Part shown: in pieces, positions 26,864-34,544 of the stretch | Position numbering within the stretch: position 1 is the stretch's first letter | How the letters are laid out: the number at the start of each line of letters is the position of its first letter | Assembly: GCF_001306175.1 (NCBI RefSeq) | Contig: NZ_LGKN01000005.1 | Span: forward strand, 558,001 to 622,000 | Length of the DNA stretch: 64,000 nt | Origin: Ardenticatena maritima | GTDB taxonomy: Bacteria; Chloroflexota; Anaerolineae; Ardenticatenales; Ardenticatenaceae | Direction: 5' to 3' | Program-made: the position numbers and the translations under genes | Notes under the pieces: generated by a model | What the model was told of the DNA's origin: nothing | The model's input: only the letters and a program-made list of their open reading frames with translations | Database searches by the model: none

Positions 26864-28347
26864 GGCACTTGGGCTGTTGGGAGAATGTATTGGATGCGGT
26901 CGGGCGGGGGCGGAGGCGCTACCCAGTACACGTCCACCCAGCGATACCAGGGCTTGTAGTTGTCCTCGTCGTATCCCAGGTCAATCCATGCGCCGATGAC
27001 GCCGCCGCCGGTATCGCAGGCGCAGGCTTGCCCATACCCTGGCACATAGACTTGTGTCCAAAGCGGGACAACGCGCGGGTCAACCGCGACAATGCCATAG
27101 CCGGCTGGCAACCCCGTGCGGGTGATGCCGTAGCGTGGGTGGTCTTTGGGCTTGCCGCTGGAAGCGGCGGTATAACTGGTGGCGAGCATACGGGTGCGCC
27201 GCCAATACTGGATGGGTCCGTTGGGGGTATCGAGCGTGCGGATGACGATGTTCGTGCCGTACGCCACCACACGGTTGACCGGTTCTTGTTCCACCCATTC
27301 ACGCTGGACGATGCGCTCTTTTTCTTCCCCGTTTTCGTACACCACCAAAATCTCGCGTGCGCGTGTGCCCGGTGCGCCTTCCTCGCGCACGGCGAACGTA
27401 TCAATTTCCAGTGTGGGGTCGGGAACGAGTACCCGCTGGAAGGGGATGGTTTCGCGCTCTACGATGATTTCGTGTTCGACGCGCGTGATGGTGATAGCGG
27501 TGTCGTCCGTCAACGCTGTTTCCAGCGGCGGCTCGACGCGATCCAGCGGTGAAAGGCTGACGCCCAACTCGGCGAGGGCGTCGCCAACGGTGGGGGCGTG
27601 CGTGCGGGCGGTGAGTGTTTGCCCATCAACCTGCACGCTAAACGGTGTTGCGCGGCGAATGCTGACGTGCATGTTGGGCGCAACGGGCGTGTTGGGGCGC
27701 GGACTGATGATGTCTTCGGGATAAAGGGTGATGCCTTCTTCGCGCAGGGCTTGCGCCAGGGTTTCGGCGCGGGTGAAGAGGCGCAAGGTGATACCGTCCA
27801 AATCAACGAGCAGCGGCGTCGCGCGCACCAGTTCCACATGCGCCCGTGGGCGTTGGAAAAAGTCGGCGGTCGGCAGCGGCGTTTCTGGCGTGATGGGCGT
27901 TCCATCGAGATACAGGCGGTCTTCCGCTCCGAGGGAAACCCCTTGTTCGTACAAAAAATCAGCCACCGTGGGCGCGTGTGAATAGACTGTTTGTTGAACG
28001 CCGTACAGGTCAAATGTGATTTCGCGCGCGAGATGGAGTTCGAGGGGGGTGCGGGCGCTCAAACGGGTTTCCGCACCGGGAATGAGCACGTCTTCGGGAC
28101 GAAGGGTCAGCCCCTGTTCGGCGAGCAGACCGCCCAGCGTTTGCTGGTGTGTGCGTATTTGAATGGGCGTGCCGTTGATGACCAGCGTAACCGTGTGCGC
28201 GCTGAGGCGGTATCCTTGTGCGAGTGCGGCAATCAGCAGCAGGAGCGCCGCCAGTGTAAACAAGCCGTGTGTGGGCCACCATGTTGAGACGGCTGGGCGA
28301 GCAACGATGACCGCACGATGCTCTGGATTGAGAGATGATTCACTCAT
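26860..28347 (-). CDS. YabE-like wall protein with DUF348, G5 and 3D domains
   Basis: 495 residues. An N-terminal helix (residues ~28-48, signal anchor) is followed by four DUF348 repeats of ~60 residues (HTVTLVINGTPIQIRTHQQT, EITFDLYGVQQTVYSHAPTV and two more). A G5 domain follows (residues ~300-375, ENGEEKERIVQREWV), then a C-terminal 3D domain with three conserved aspartates (VDPRVVPL, CDTGGGVIG, IDLGY). The 3D fold is the catalytic core of MltA/RpfB-like lytic transglycosylases. It probably remodels peptidoglycan. The order with rsmA mirrors Bacillus yabE-ksgA. Confidence 0.9.
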   Translation of the reverse strand: MSESSLNPEHRAVIVARPAVSTWWPTHGLFTLAALLLLIAALAQGYRLSAHTVTLVINGTPIQIRTHQQTLGGLLAEQGLTLRPEDVLIPGAETRLSARTPLELHLAREITFDLYGVQQTVYSHAPTVADFLYEQGVSLGAEDRLYLDGTPITPETPLPTADFFQRPRAHVELVRATPLLVDLDGITLRLFTRAETLAQALREEGITLYPEDIISPRPNTPVAPNMHVSIRRATPFSVQVDGQTLTARTHAPTVGDALAELGVSLSPLDRVEPPLETALTDDTAITITRVEHEIIVERETIPFQRVLVPDPTLEIDTFAVREEGAPGTRAREILVVYENGEEKERIVQREWVEQEPVNRVVAYGTNIVIRTLDTPNGPIQYWRRTRMLATSYTAASSGKPKDHPRYGITRTGLPAGYGIVAVDPRVVPLWTQVYVPGYGQACACDTGGGVIGAWIDLGYDEDNYKPWYRWVDVYWVAPPPPPDRIQYILPTAQVP

Positions 28348-28388
28348 CTGTTGTATTCCCGTCTCCGTCTCCCCTCACCAACGGGGCG

Positions 28389-28417
28389 GTTATACAACAA
28401 AAAAATCTCTTTTGCAA
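28389..28417 (-). promoter_or_regulatory. Candidate promoter of the YabE-like gene/rsmA
   Basis: On the minus strand TTGCAA (28417-28412) and TATAAC (28394-28389) are 17 bp apart, ~40 bp before the ATG. Only the -10 element is close to consensus. Confidence 0.5.
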
Positions 28418-28464
28418 AACATTTGCGGGAAAAAGCGCCGTCGGCAGTGCGTGCCAAAACGGTG

Positions 28465-28998
28465 CTACCAGTGGGCGGCTTGTTCAAACAAGCGGAGTTG
28501 GTGTGGCGAGTCGGGGTCGGCGATGCCGAACAACTCTTCGGTGGAGAGTTGCGAGCGAATAATCGCGTAGAGCGGGTCTTTTTCCAGGCGGTACTCGTTG
28601 AAGAGTTCTTCAAGTGATTCCGCCCGACAAAACGCCGACCAGGTGATGGTTTTGAAGAGCAAGCGCCGACCTTTTTGCCCAACCAGGGGGGGTACACGTG
28701 GTTTGAGTTCCGCGAGATGGACTTTCACGTAGAAATCGTTGGCGTGGGGATGTTGGGGCTCTTCGGGTAAAAGGTCGCGCCGGCGTACCACACTCACTTG
28801 CTCGATGCAGCTCCACCAGGCGACTTGCCAACGCGCCTCACCAAAAGCGCGCCCTTGATAAAAGGCAATGGCGCGGGCGTAGCGCAGCGCAAGCGGCGCA
28901 TGGACCAGTGGGATGCGATACCAATGTGCCTCTTGGGCGCGTTGCAGGTCGGCAGGCGTGGGAATATAGGCAATCAGCACAAAATCCGCAGGATGCAT
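28465..28998 (-). CDS. Protein of unknown function
   Basis: 177 residues. ATG 28998 has GGGAG 8 nt upstream; a GTG at 29007 is the alternative. No named family is recognised. The layout is conserved-looking: VLIAYIPTPADLQRAQEAHW then YRIPLVHAP, AIAFYQGRAFGEARWQV, RRDLLPEEPQHPHA, FYVKVHLAELKPRVPPL, ending with LFGIADPD. I recall similar stand-alone proteins in other Chloroflexota, but this is from memory of the pattern, not a search. The N-terminal motif with WYRIP could be a small base- or nucleotide-binding fold. It is transcribed apart from the YabE-like gene. Confidence 0.65.
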   Translation of the reverse strand: MHPADFVLIAYIPTPADLQRAQEAHWYRIPLVHAPLALRYARAIAFYQGRAFGEARWQVAWWSCIEQVSVVRRRDLLPEEPQHPHANDFYVKVHLAELKPRVPPLVGQKGRRLLFKTITWSAFCRAESLEELFNEYRLEKDPLYAIIRSQLSTEELFGIADPDSPHQLRLFEQAAHW

Positions 28999-29190
28999 GG
29001 TTGACACTCCCGACAGTGGTTTTGATGTTCTATAAAGATGAAGAAGACGGCAGATGATGCGTGTGCGGCATACGTATGAACGACGGAAGAGATGCGAAAC
29101 GTTTCAAAAAATATATATCAGAAATGGCGTGCTTCGGCAAAGAAGACGTGTATGTTGCATGGGGTGTTTTCCAGGCATGCGCAAAATCAC

Positions 29191-29220
29191 TTGGTCGCAA
29201 ATACGGCTTTGTGCTATACT
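29191..29220 (+). promoter_or_regulatory. Promoter of the YebC gene/ruvC
   Basis: TTGGTC (29191-29196) and TATACT (29215-29220), 18-bp spacer, 53 bp before the ATG of the YebC-family gene. Confidence 0.65.
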
Positions 29221-29273
29221 GCCTGTTGACCCGTAAAACGTCTTGTGGGATTTTGTATTGAAGAGGTGATTCC

Positions 29274-30023
29274 ATGGCTGGACACTCAAAATGGGCAAAC
29301 ATCAAACACCGCAAAGCCGCTGTTGACGCCAAGAAGGGCAAAATCTTCACCAAACTGGCGCGTGAAATTGAAACGGCGGCGCGTTTGGGCGGTGGCGACC
29401 CGAACTTCAACTTTATGCTGCGCATGGTGTTGGAAAAAGCCCGTGCCGCGAACATGCCCAAGGAAAACATTGAACGCGCTATCAAACGCGGAACGGGTGA
29501 GCTCGAAGCCGAAGCCCTGGAAGAAATTTGGTATGAGGGCTATGGTCCCGGCGGGGCGGCGTTCATGATCAAGGTGTTGACCGACAATCGCAACCGCGCT
29601 GTGGGCGAAATTCGCTCCACCTTGCGCAAGCATGGGGGCAACCTGGGCGAAAGCGGTTCAGTTGCCTGGCAGTTCGAGGAGAAGGGGGTCATCACGGTGC
29701 GCGCCGAAGGGCAGGACCCCGAAGAACTGATGCTGTTGGCGATTGACGCCGGCGCTGAAGATATTGAAGAAGCGGGTGAAATTATCCAGATTTACACGAG
29801 CCGCAACGACCTGCAAAAAGTGCGTGAGGCGCTGGACGAATACAACTTGCCCATTGAATCGGCCGAGTTGCAAATGGTGCCTACCAACATGCTTGAACTG
29901 GACCCCGAAACGCAGGTCTCGGTTGCCAAACTCATCGAAGCGCTTGAAGATCTGGACGATGTGCAGCAAGTCTTCGTCAATGTGGACTTTGACGAAGAGG
30001 TGCTGGAGCAGTTCGCAGCGTGA
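29274..30023 (+). CDS. YebC/PmpR-family protein
   Basis: 249 residues, normal length. MAGHSKWANIKHRKAAVDAK is the invariant family N-terminus, and IWYEGYGPGGAAFMIKVLTD and LRKHGGNLGESGSVAWQFEE are typical. Members have been described as DNA-binding regulators and, more recently for the YebC2 group, as factors easing ribosome stalling at proline-rich sites. It overlaps ruvC by 4 bp, the common yebC-ruvC arrangement; ruvA and ruvB are not here. Confidence 0.95.
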   Translation: MAGHSKWANIKHRKAAVDAKKGKIFTKLAREIETAARLGGGDPNFNFMLRMVLEKARAANMPKENIERAIKRGTGELEAEALEEIWYEGYGPGGAAFMIKVLTDNRNRAVGEIRSTLRKHGGNLGESGSVAWQFEEKGVITVRAEGQDPEELMLLAIDAGAEDIEEAGEIIQIYTSRNDLQKVREALDEYNLPIESAELQMVPTNMLELDPETQVSVAKLIEALEDLDDVQQVFVNVDFDEEVLEQFAA

Positions 30024-30505
30024 GCGTTTTTCTGGGCATTGACCCCGGTACGGCGTTGACCGGATGGGGGGTTGTGGAAGGTGATGGCGTCAATGTGCGC
30101 CTTGTGGCGTATGGCGTCATTCGCACACCGGCGAAACAGCCGTTGCCGGAACGCTTGCTCACCATTTACCGCGAAATGCAAGACCTGCTCGAAACCTATC
30201 GCCCCGATCGGGCGGCGGTTGAGCAGGTCTTTTTTCGCAAGAACGTCAGCACCGCCTTGTCGGTTGGGCATGCGCGTGGGGTTGTCTTGTTGACGTTGGC
30301 GCAGGCGGGTATCCCCATTGCGGAATTCAAGCCGACCGAGGTCAAGCAAGCCATTACCGGCTATGGGGGCGCCGACAAGCGCCAGATGCAGGAAATGGTG
30401 CGCCTTTTGCTCGGCATGGAGGAGATCCCGCGCCCGGACGACGCCGCCGATGCGCTTGCCATTGCCATCTGTTGCCACAACCACATTGGCGCACGGTGGG
30501 CTTGA
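30020..30505 (+). CDS. ruvC: Crossover junction endodeoxyribonuclease RuvC
   Basis: 161 residues from a GTG that overlaps the upstream stop. GIDPGTALTGWG gives the first catalytic Asp (residue 8), AAVEQVFFRKN the glutamate, and RPDDAADALAIAICC the last two aspartates of the RNase H-like site. It resolves Holliday junctions as a dimer, normally with RuvAB. Length is slightly short but complete. A promoter for the next transcript starts 17 bp after the stop. Confidence 0.96.
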   Translation: MSVFLGIDPGTALTGWGVVEGDGVNVRLVAYGVIRTPAKQPLPERLLTIYREMQDLLETYRPDRAAVEQVFFRKNVSTALSVGHARGVVLLTLAQAGIPIAEFKPTEVKQAITGYGGADKRQMQEMVRLLLGMEEIPRPDDAADALAIAICCHNHIGARWA

Positions 30506-30521
30506 ATGGTCCAAATGGGTG

Positions 30522-30550
30522 TTGACGGCCCCCACCGAACCTGTTAGACT
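30522..30550 (+). promoter_or_regulatory. Promoter of the SAM-I/thrC transcript
   Basis: TTGACG (30522-30527) and TAGACT (30545-30550), 17-bp spacer, ~30 bp before the riboswitch. Confidence 0.75.
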
Positions 30551-30586
30551 ACCGCGCGAACATTTCAAACTTGAAACGGCGCAGTA

Positions 30587-30699
30587 CCTCTTATCAAGAG
30601 GGGTGGAGGGACCGGCCCTGTGAAGCCCCGGCAACCAGCCTGCTCAGGCAGGCCAGGTGCCAATGCCGGCAGAAGCGCTTGCTTCTGGACGATGAGAGG
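30587..30699 (+). promoter_or_regulatory. SAM-I (S-box) riboswitch upstream of thrC
   Basis: P1 is CCTCTTATC (30587-30595) paired with GATGAGAGG (30691-30699). The conserved core follows in order: CTTATCAAGAGG with GGTGGAGGGACCGGCCCTG, TGAAGCCCCGGCAACC, CAGGTGCCAATGCCGGC, a variable hairpin AGAAGCGCTTGCTTCT, and GATGAGAGG. Binding of S-adenosylmethionine should stabilise P1 and favour the terminator(s) downstream, lowering thrC expression. Confidence 0.95.
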
Positions 30700-30715
30700 G
30701 GATGCTGAAACACGC

Positions 30716-30743
30716 AACCCCATCACGCCAGATGGGGTTTTTT
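30716..30743 (+). terminator. First terminator of the SAM-I switch
   Basis: AACCCCATC-acgcca-GATGGGGTT followed by TTTT, 17 nt after the aptamer. Confidence 0.9.
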
Positions 30744-30752
30744 GTTTCTCGC

Positions 30753-30777
30753 CCCTCGCATCGCGAGGGTGTTTTTT
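30753..30777 (+). terminator. Second terminator in tandem
   Basis: CCCTCGC-atc-GCGAGGG, then TG and six T. It lies 10 nt after the first terminator and before the thrC ribosome site. Confidence 0.85.
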
Positions 30778-30835
30778 ATGCCCCCGGTTCCCCACACATG
30801 CGCCTCAAACACCAACCAGACAGGGAGGATTTTCC

Positions 30836-32083
30836 ATGCCAACGTTTGCACAAGCCCTACGTTGCCGCGTATGCGGCGCCACCCGCCCACTCGAAGCGGC
30901 GTACGTCTGTGAAGAATGTTTTGGCCCGCTTGAAATTTGGTACGACTATGACGCCATCGCCGCAACCATCTCGCGTGAAACGATTGCACAAGGACCACAC
31001 ACCTTGTGGCGTTATCGCCCCTTGTTGCCGGTTTTGCACGAGGAGAGCCGCGTGGTGGATATCGGCACCGGCTGTACACCGTTGCTACATGCCGAACGAT
31101 TGGGGGAACGTCTGGGGCTTCGCCGTCTCTACATCAAGAACGACGCCGTCAACCCTTCATACTCGTTCAAAGACCGTGCCGTGAGTGTGGCCACCACCGC
31201 CGCCCGCGACCTTGGATTTGACACGCTGGCGTGCGCGAGTACCGGCAACCTTGCCAATAGCGTGGCTGCGCACGCCGCCCGCGCCGGAATGCGTGCCGTT
31301 GTCTTCATCCCCGCCGACCTTGAGCCGAACAAGATTCTGGCGTCTGCTGTGTATCGCCCCACCATTGTGGCGGTCGATGGGACATACGACGATGTCAACC
31401 GCCTGGCGGCGCTGGTCGCCGAAGCGTATGGCTGGGCGTTTGTCAACGTCAATTTGCGCCCCTTCTACGCCGAAGGCGCGAAGACGCTGGCGTTTGAAAC
31501 CGCCGAGCAACTAGGTTGGCATGCCCCCGACCATATCATCGCCCCCATGGCGAGCGGGGCGTTGCTCTGCAAACTCGCCAAAGGGTTCCGCGAATTGGCG
31601 CGTGTGGGGTTGATTGAAGAGAAGCCCGTGCGCGTTTCTGGGGCGCAGGCGCTTGGGTGTTCCCCCATTGTGGCTGCTTACGAAGCCGGCACCGACCAGG
31701 TCACGCCGCAGAAACCGAACACGATTGCCAAATCACTGGCGATTGGTGCGCCGGCTGATGGTCCTTTTGCCATTCATGAAATTCGTTCTTCCAATGGCGC
31801 GGCAGTAGCGGTCACAGACGAAGAAATCATCGAGGCTATTTTCTTGCTTGCCGAAACAGAAGGCATTTTCACCGAAACCGCAGGGGGCGTGACCGTGGCC
31901 GGCTTGAAACGCCTTGCTGAACAGGGGCGCATTGACCCTGATGAAACCGTGGTTGTGTACATTACGGGCAACGGCTTGAAAACCCCGGATGTGCTTGCCG
32001 GGCGTTTCGAGGTGGTGCAGACCGCACCAACATTGTCGGCACTGGAACAGGCGTTGGGCACAACCGCGTACGCAACCGTGTGA
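30836..32083 (+). CDS. thrC: Threonine synthase with N-terminal zinc ribbon
   Basis: 415 residues; ATG 30836 has GGGAGGA 6 nt upstream. Reading further back would enter the riboswitch. Cys10, Cys13, Cys25 and Cys28 form a zinc ribbon seen in many class I threonine synthases. The PLP lysine is Lys112 (PSYSFKDRA), with ASTGNLANSVAAHAARAG binding the phosphate. It converts O-phosphohomoserine to threonine. Control by a SAM-I riboswitch ties it to the methionine/threonine branch point. Confidence 0.94.
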   Translation: MPTFAQALRCRVCGATRPLEAAYVCEECFGPLEIWYDYDAIAATISRETIAQGPHTLWRYRPLLPVLHEESRVVDIGTGCTPLLHAERLGERLGLRRLYIKNDAVNPSYSFKDRAVSVATTAARDLGFDTLACASTGNLANSVAAHAARAGMRAVVFIPADLEPNKILASAVYRPTIVAVDGTYDDVNRLAALVAEAYGWAFVNVNLRPFYAEGAKTLAFETAEQLGWHAPDHIIAPMASGALLCKLAKGFRELARVGLIEEKPVRVSGAQALGCSPIVAAYEAGTDQVTPQKPNTIAKSLAIGAPADGPFAIHEIRSSNGAAVAVTDEEIIEAIFLLAETEGIFTETAGGVTVAGLKRLAEQGRIDPDETVVVYITGNGLKTPDVLAGRFEVVQTAPTLSALEQALGTTAYATV

Positions 32084-32110
32084 TGCGCTTGTGCGCTTCC
32101 GCAGGGATGA

Positions 32111-32137
32111 GGGGGCTTTGCCAAAAGCCCCCGATTT
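32111..32137 (+). terminator. Terminator after thrC
   Basis: GGGGGCTTT-gcca-AAAGCCCCC, then a T-rich tail. Confidence 0.85.
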
Positions 32138-32196
32138 TGTTTTCAATGGGCGTTTAGTTATGAAAGGCGGCTCCCCCGTGATTTTCAATAAAACCG

Positions 32197-32225
32197 TTGC
32201 ATTTGGCGGCTGTTTCCTGTATAGT
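32197..32225 (+). promoter_or_regulatory. Promoter of the GGDEF gene
   Basis: TTGCAT (32197-32202) and TATAGT (32220-32225), 17-bp spacer, 39 bp before the ATG. Confidence 0.75.
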
Positions 32226-32264
32226 GAAGGGGAAGACGAGCCCTTATCCCGTGGAGGATGATGT

Positions 32265-32879
32265 ATGAACGATGTGCGTGTAGACCTGTTGCGTGCGCAA
32301 ATTGAGGCGTTGCAGCAAAAACTGGAATTTTTGCAACAAGGCGTTTATCTCGATGAAGAGACGGGCGTGTACAACCGCCGTGCTCTGACCGAATTGGGCG
32401 AGCGCGAAGTGCAACGCGCCAAGCGCTACCATCGCCCCCTCACGGTTATTGCCGCCGGGCTTGACCAGTTCGAGCGTATCGAGCAGGTCTATGGCCCCAA
32501 CACCGCCAAGACGGTTGTGGCTGAAACCGCCGAGGTGCTTGATCAGGCGTTGCGTGCCACGGATATCCTTGGCTATTGGGGAGATGGCATCTTTATTTTG
32601 GTGCTTTCTGAAACCAATGCCGCCGGTGGGCAATATGTGGCTGAACGTTTGGTTGAGACGATTGCCGAAAAAATTTTTGTTGTAGGGAGCGCCCGCGTGC
32701 GTGTTACGCTGAGTACAGGGATGAGTGTCTATGCGCCTGATGAAGCCGCCGACCCGACAACGTTTGATGTGTTGCTGCGTCGTGCGTTGGTGGCGCTGGA
32801 AGAAGCCCAATCGTCGGGGAAAGGTGTGATTGTCGTGTGGGTTCCCACGTTGGGTGAAGAGCCGCTGATTGAACTCTAA
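32265..32879 (+). CDS. Degenerate GGDEF-domain protein
   Basis: 204 residues. An N-terminal coiled-coil stretch (LLRAQIEALQQKLEFLQQGV) leads into a GGDEF fold (DEETGVYNRRALTELGEREV, AAGLDQFERIEQVYGPNTAK, STGMSVYAPDEA). The active-site loop, however, reads WGDGI (residues ~105-109) in place of GGDEF, so diguanylate cyclase activity is unlikely. It may be a GTP- or partner-binding regulator. It is a single-gene unit with its own promoter and terminator. Confidence 0.88.
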   Translation: MNDVRVDLLRAQIEALQQKLEFLQQGVYLDEETGVYNRRALTELGEREVQRAKRYHRPLTVIAAGLDQFERIEQVYGPNTAKTVVAETAEVLDQALRATDILGYWGDGIFILVLSETNAAGGQYVAERLVETIAEKIFVVGSARVRVTLSTGMSVYAPDEAADPTTFDVLLRRALVALEEAQSSGKGVIVVWVPTLGEEPLIEL

Positions 32880-32898
32880 CCGACCGTTGGCACATGCA

Positions 32899-32926
32899 AG
32901 CGCCCCCGCACAGGGGGCGCTTTTTT
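32899..32926. terminator. Bidirectional terminator
   Basis: AGCGCCCCC pairs with GGGGGCGCT, followed by TTTTTT on the plus strand. It separates the GGDEF gene from the convergent MBL gene. Confidence 0.9.
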
Positions 32927-33557
32927 ATGCGTCCAGCCCCATGTCCCAGGTGGCGTCGCCGTAAAAATCACCGTATTCGCGCGCCAGGAATGCTTCAATG
33001 CGTGCGCGAATATCACCAAGCCGAAATGACGCCCCATGTCCGGGATGACAGCGTGTCTCGTCAGGCCAGGTGAGCACTACGTCGCGCAAGGTGCGGAGTG
33101 TTTGACGAAAGCCTTCCGGCGACCATGTTTTGCCCGGTCCCCCCTCGAAGAGGGTGTCGCCAACGACTGCATCCACACCGTGCGCATCCAGGAAGCAGAG
33201 CATGTCTTCTGTGTGTCCGGGGGTGTATGCCACCCGTAAACGTCCCTCGCCAACGGGCACGATGTCGCCATCTACCAGCACGCCATCTTGGTGAATATCC
33301 ACACCTTGCCAGTGGGGGCCGGCGTGCGCCAATACGGGCACGCCCAGCACGGTGCGCATCTCATCGAGGGCGCCGATATGGTCGGGGTGCGTGTGGGTGA
33401 GCAAGATGGCTTGGGGGATTGTGCCGTCGAGGAGGCGTTGCAACGTTTCGGGTTCGGCGCCGGGGTCAATCAGAACGCTGTGGCGTGTGTGGGGGCAGAC
33501 GAAGGCGTAGGCGTTCATCGGCCAGGGGCCAACGCTGGCGGAGCGCAATTCGAGCAT
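32925..33557 (-). CDS. MBL-fold metallohydrolase (glyoxalase II-like)
   Basis: 210 residues; ATG 33557 follows AAAGGAGGAACC. The motif THTHPDHIGA provides HxHxDH, later metal ligands are the His of YTPGHTEDM, the Asp of VVGDTLFEGG and the His of CHPGHG. The layout matches small hydroxyacylglutathione-hydrolase-like enzymes; the bacterium's thiol cofactor is unknown, so the natural substrate is open. It follows a gene of unknown function on the same strand after 29 bp. Confidence 0.88.
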   Translation of the reverse strand: MLELRSASVGPWPMNAYAFVCPHTRHSVLIDPGAEPETLQRLLDGTIPQAILLTHTHPDHIGALDEMRTVLGVPVLAHAGPHWQGVDIHQDGVLVDGDIVPVGEGRLRVAYTPGHTEDMLCFLDAHGVDAVVGDTLFEGGPGKTWSPEGFRQTLRTLRDVVLTWPDETRCHPGHGASFRLGDIRARIEAFLAREYGDFYGDATWDMGLDA

Positions 33558-33586
33558 CGGTTCCTCCTTTGATTGGCTTGGTTCGA

Positions 33587-34414
33587 TTAGCCCAGCCCAC
33601 TGCGGTGGAGCCAGAATTGTTTGAGCCGATGGCTCCACGAGTGGGTTGTCTTCCAGGTGTACCAGTCGCGCGCCAAACCGCTCAGGAAGGCGGTGTAGAG
33701 TGCGGGGGTGAGTGGCAGGCGTGCCGGGCGAAGCCATTCCGCCACCCAAACGCCGGTTTCATCACGTTGCAAGCGTCCACTCAGCAAGGAAGCGTGGCGT
33801 GCGTCGGCCAGCACGGCGCTGGGCGCGCCGCTGAATGTGATATCCACAAAGTAGGGCATCTGCTGTTCGATACGCTCATACCAGAGGGCGGCTTCCGTCC
33901 AACCGCCGGCGTGGCTGGGCGCCACAGGTACAACCGCGCGTGGTTTGCGCCAATCGCTCACTTGGCGCACGACAAACCAAAGCGCATCAGGGGCGGTGGG
34001 GGCGATGGGAAAGAACCCGTTGTTGTCGAAAAAGTCGCGAAACTCTGCTTCTTCGAGGGCGTGCAAGGTCTGCGGGAGCGGCAAACGGAGTTGCGATTGT
34101 TGCAGGTAGCGCATGCCGCCGGGGGGGGCGACCAGCGCCATCTGGATGTCGGCGTGTTCGGCGCGTTTGTGCAGGGTGGAGTGTTGGGTGAAGAGCGCTT
34201 GCATGCGGCGCAAAACTCTACCGAGCACGTCCGCCAAGGGCGATGTGGCGTCGGCGGTGTCGGGGGGCGCCCCTTTCAGCCAGGCGGGTGCAAGAATGAT
34301 GAGCAGTTCACGCCAGACGCCGTCCCGCGGTGCGTTGGGGATGTTGGGCGCGGGTACCTCGTGCGCTTGCAAAAAGTCGCGAATATGTGGCCAGTAGCGG
34401 CGTGAATTTCCCAC
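33587..34414 (-). CDS. Protein of unknown function
   Basis: 275 residues from a GTG with AGGGGAG/AGGGA upstream. No signal peptide or membrane helix. Segments such as EEAEFRDFFDNNGFFPIAPT, APDALWFVVRQVSDWRKPRA and WYERIEQQMPYFVDITFSGA suggest a mixed alpha/beta fold rich in Trp. No family is recognised. It lies upstream of the MBL gene (29 bp) and is probably co-transcribed with it. Confidence 0.55.
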   Translation of the reverse strand: MGNSRRYWPHIRDFLQAHEVPAPNIPNAPRDGVWRELLIILAPAWLKGAPPDTADATSPLADVLGRVLRRMQALFTQHSTLHKRAEHADIQMALVAPPGGMRYLQQSQLRLPLPQTLHALEEAEFRDFFDNNGFFPIAPTAPDALWFVVRQVSDWRKPRAVVPVAPSHAGGWTEAALWYERIEQQMPYFVDITFSGAPSAVLADARHASLLSGRLQRDETGVWVAEWLRPARLPLTPALYTAFLSGLARDWYTWKTTHSWSHRLKQFWLHRSGLG

Positions 34415-34497
34415 AGTCCCTGCTCCCCTGCTTCATCTGCTCACATTCTAACGATGCGCTGGCAATTGCCAACATGGACGGTATCGCCGGGCGCAAC

Positions 34498-34526
34498 AAA
34501 AAGACCTGCCCCGCGGGGCAGGTCTT
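34498..34526 (-). terminator. Terminator of the 34545-35906 gene
   Basis: A perfect 26-nt palindrome AAGACCTGCCCC-GC-GGGGCAGGTCTT; on the minus strand it is followed by TTTTTG. Confidence 0.9.
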
Positions 34527-34544
34527 GCGTGTGTGCAGAACAGG

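Noticed and set aside
29061-29261. Plus-strand frame of ~66 codons before the YebC gene
   Set aside because: No ribosome site, covers the YebC promoter, and has no recognisable motif.
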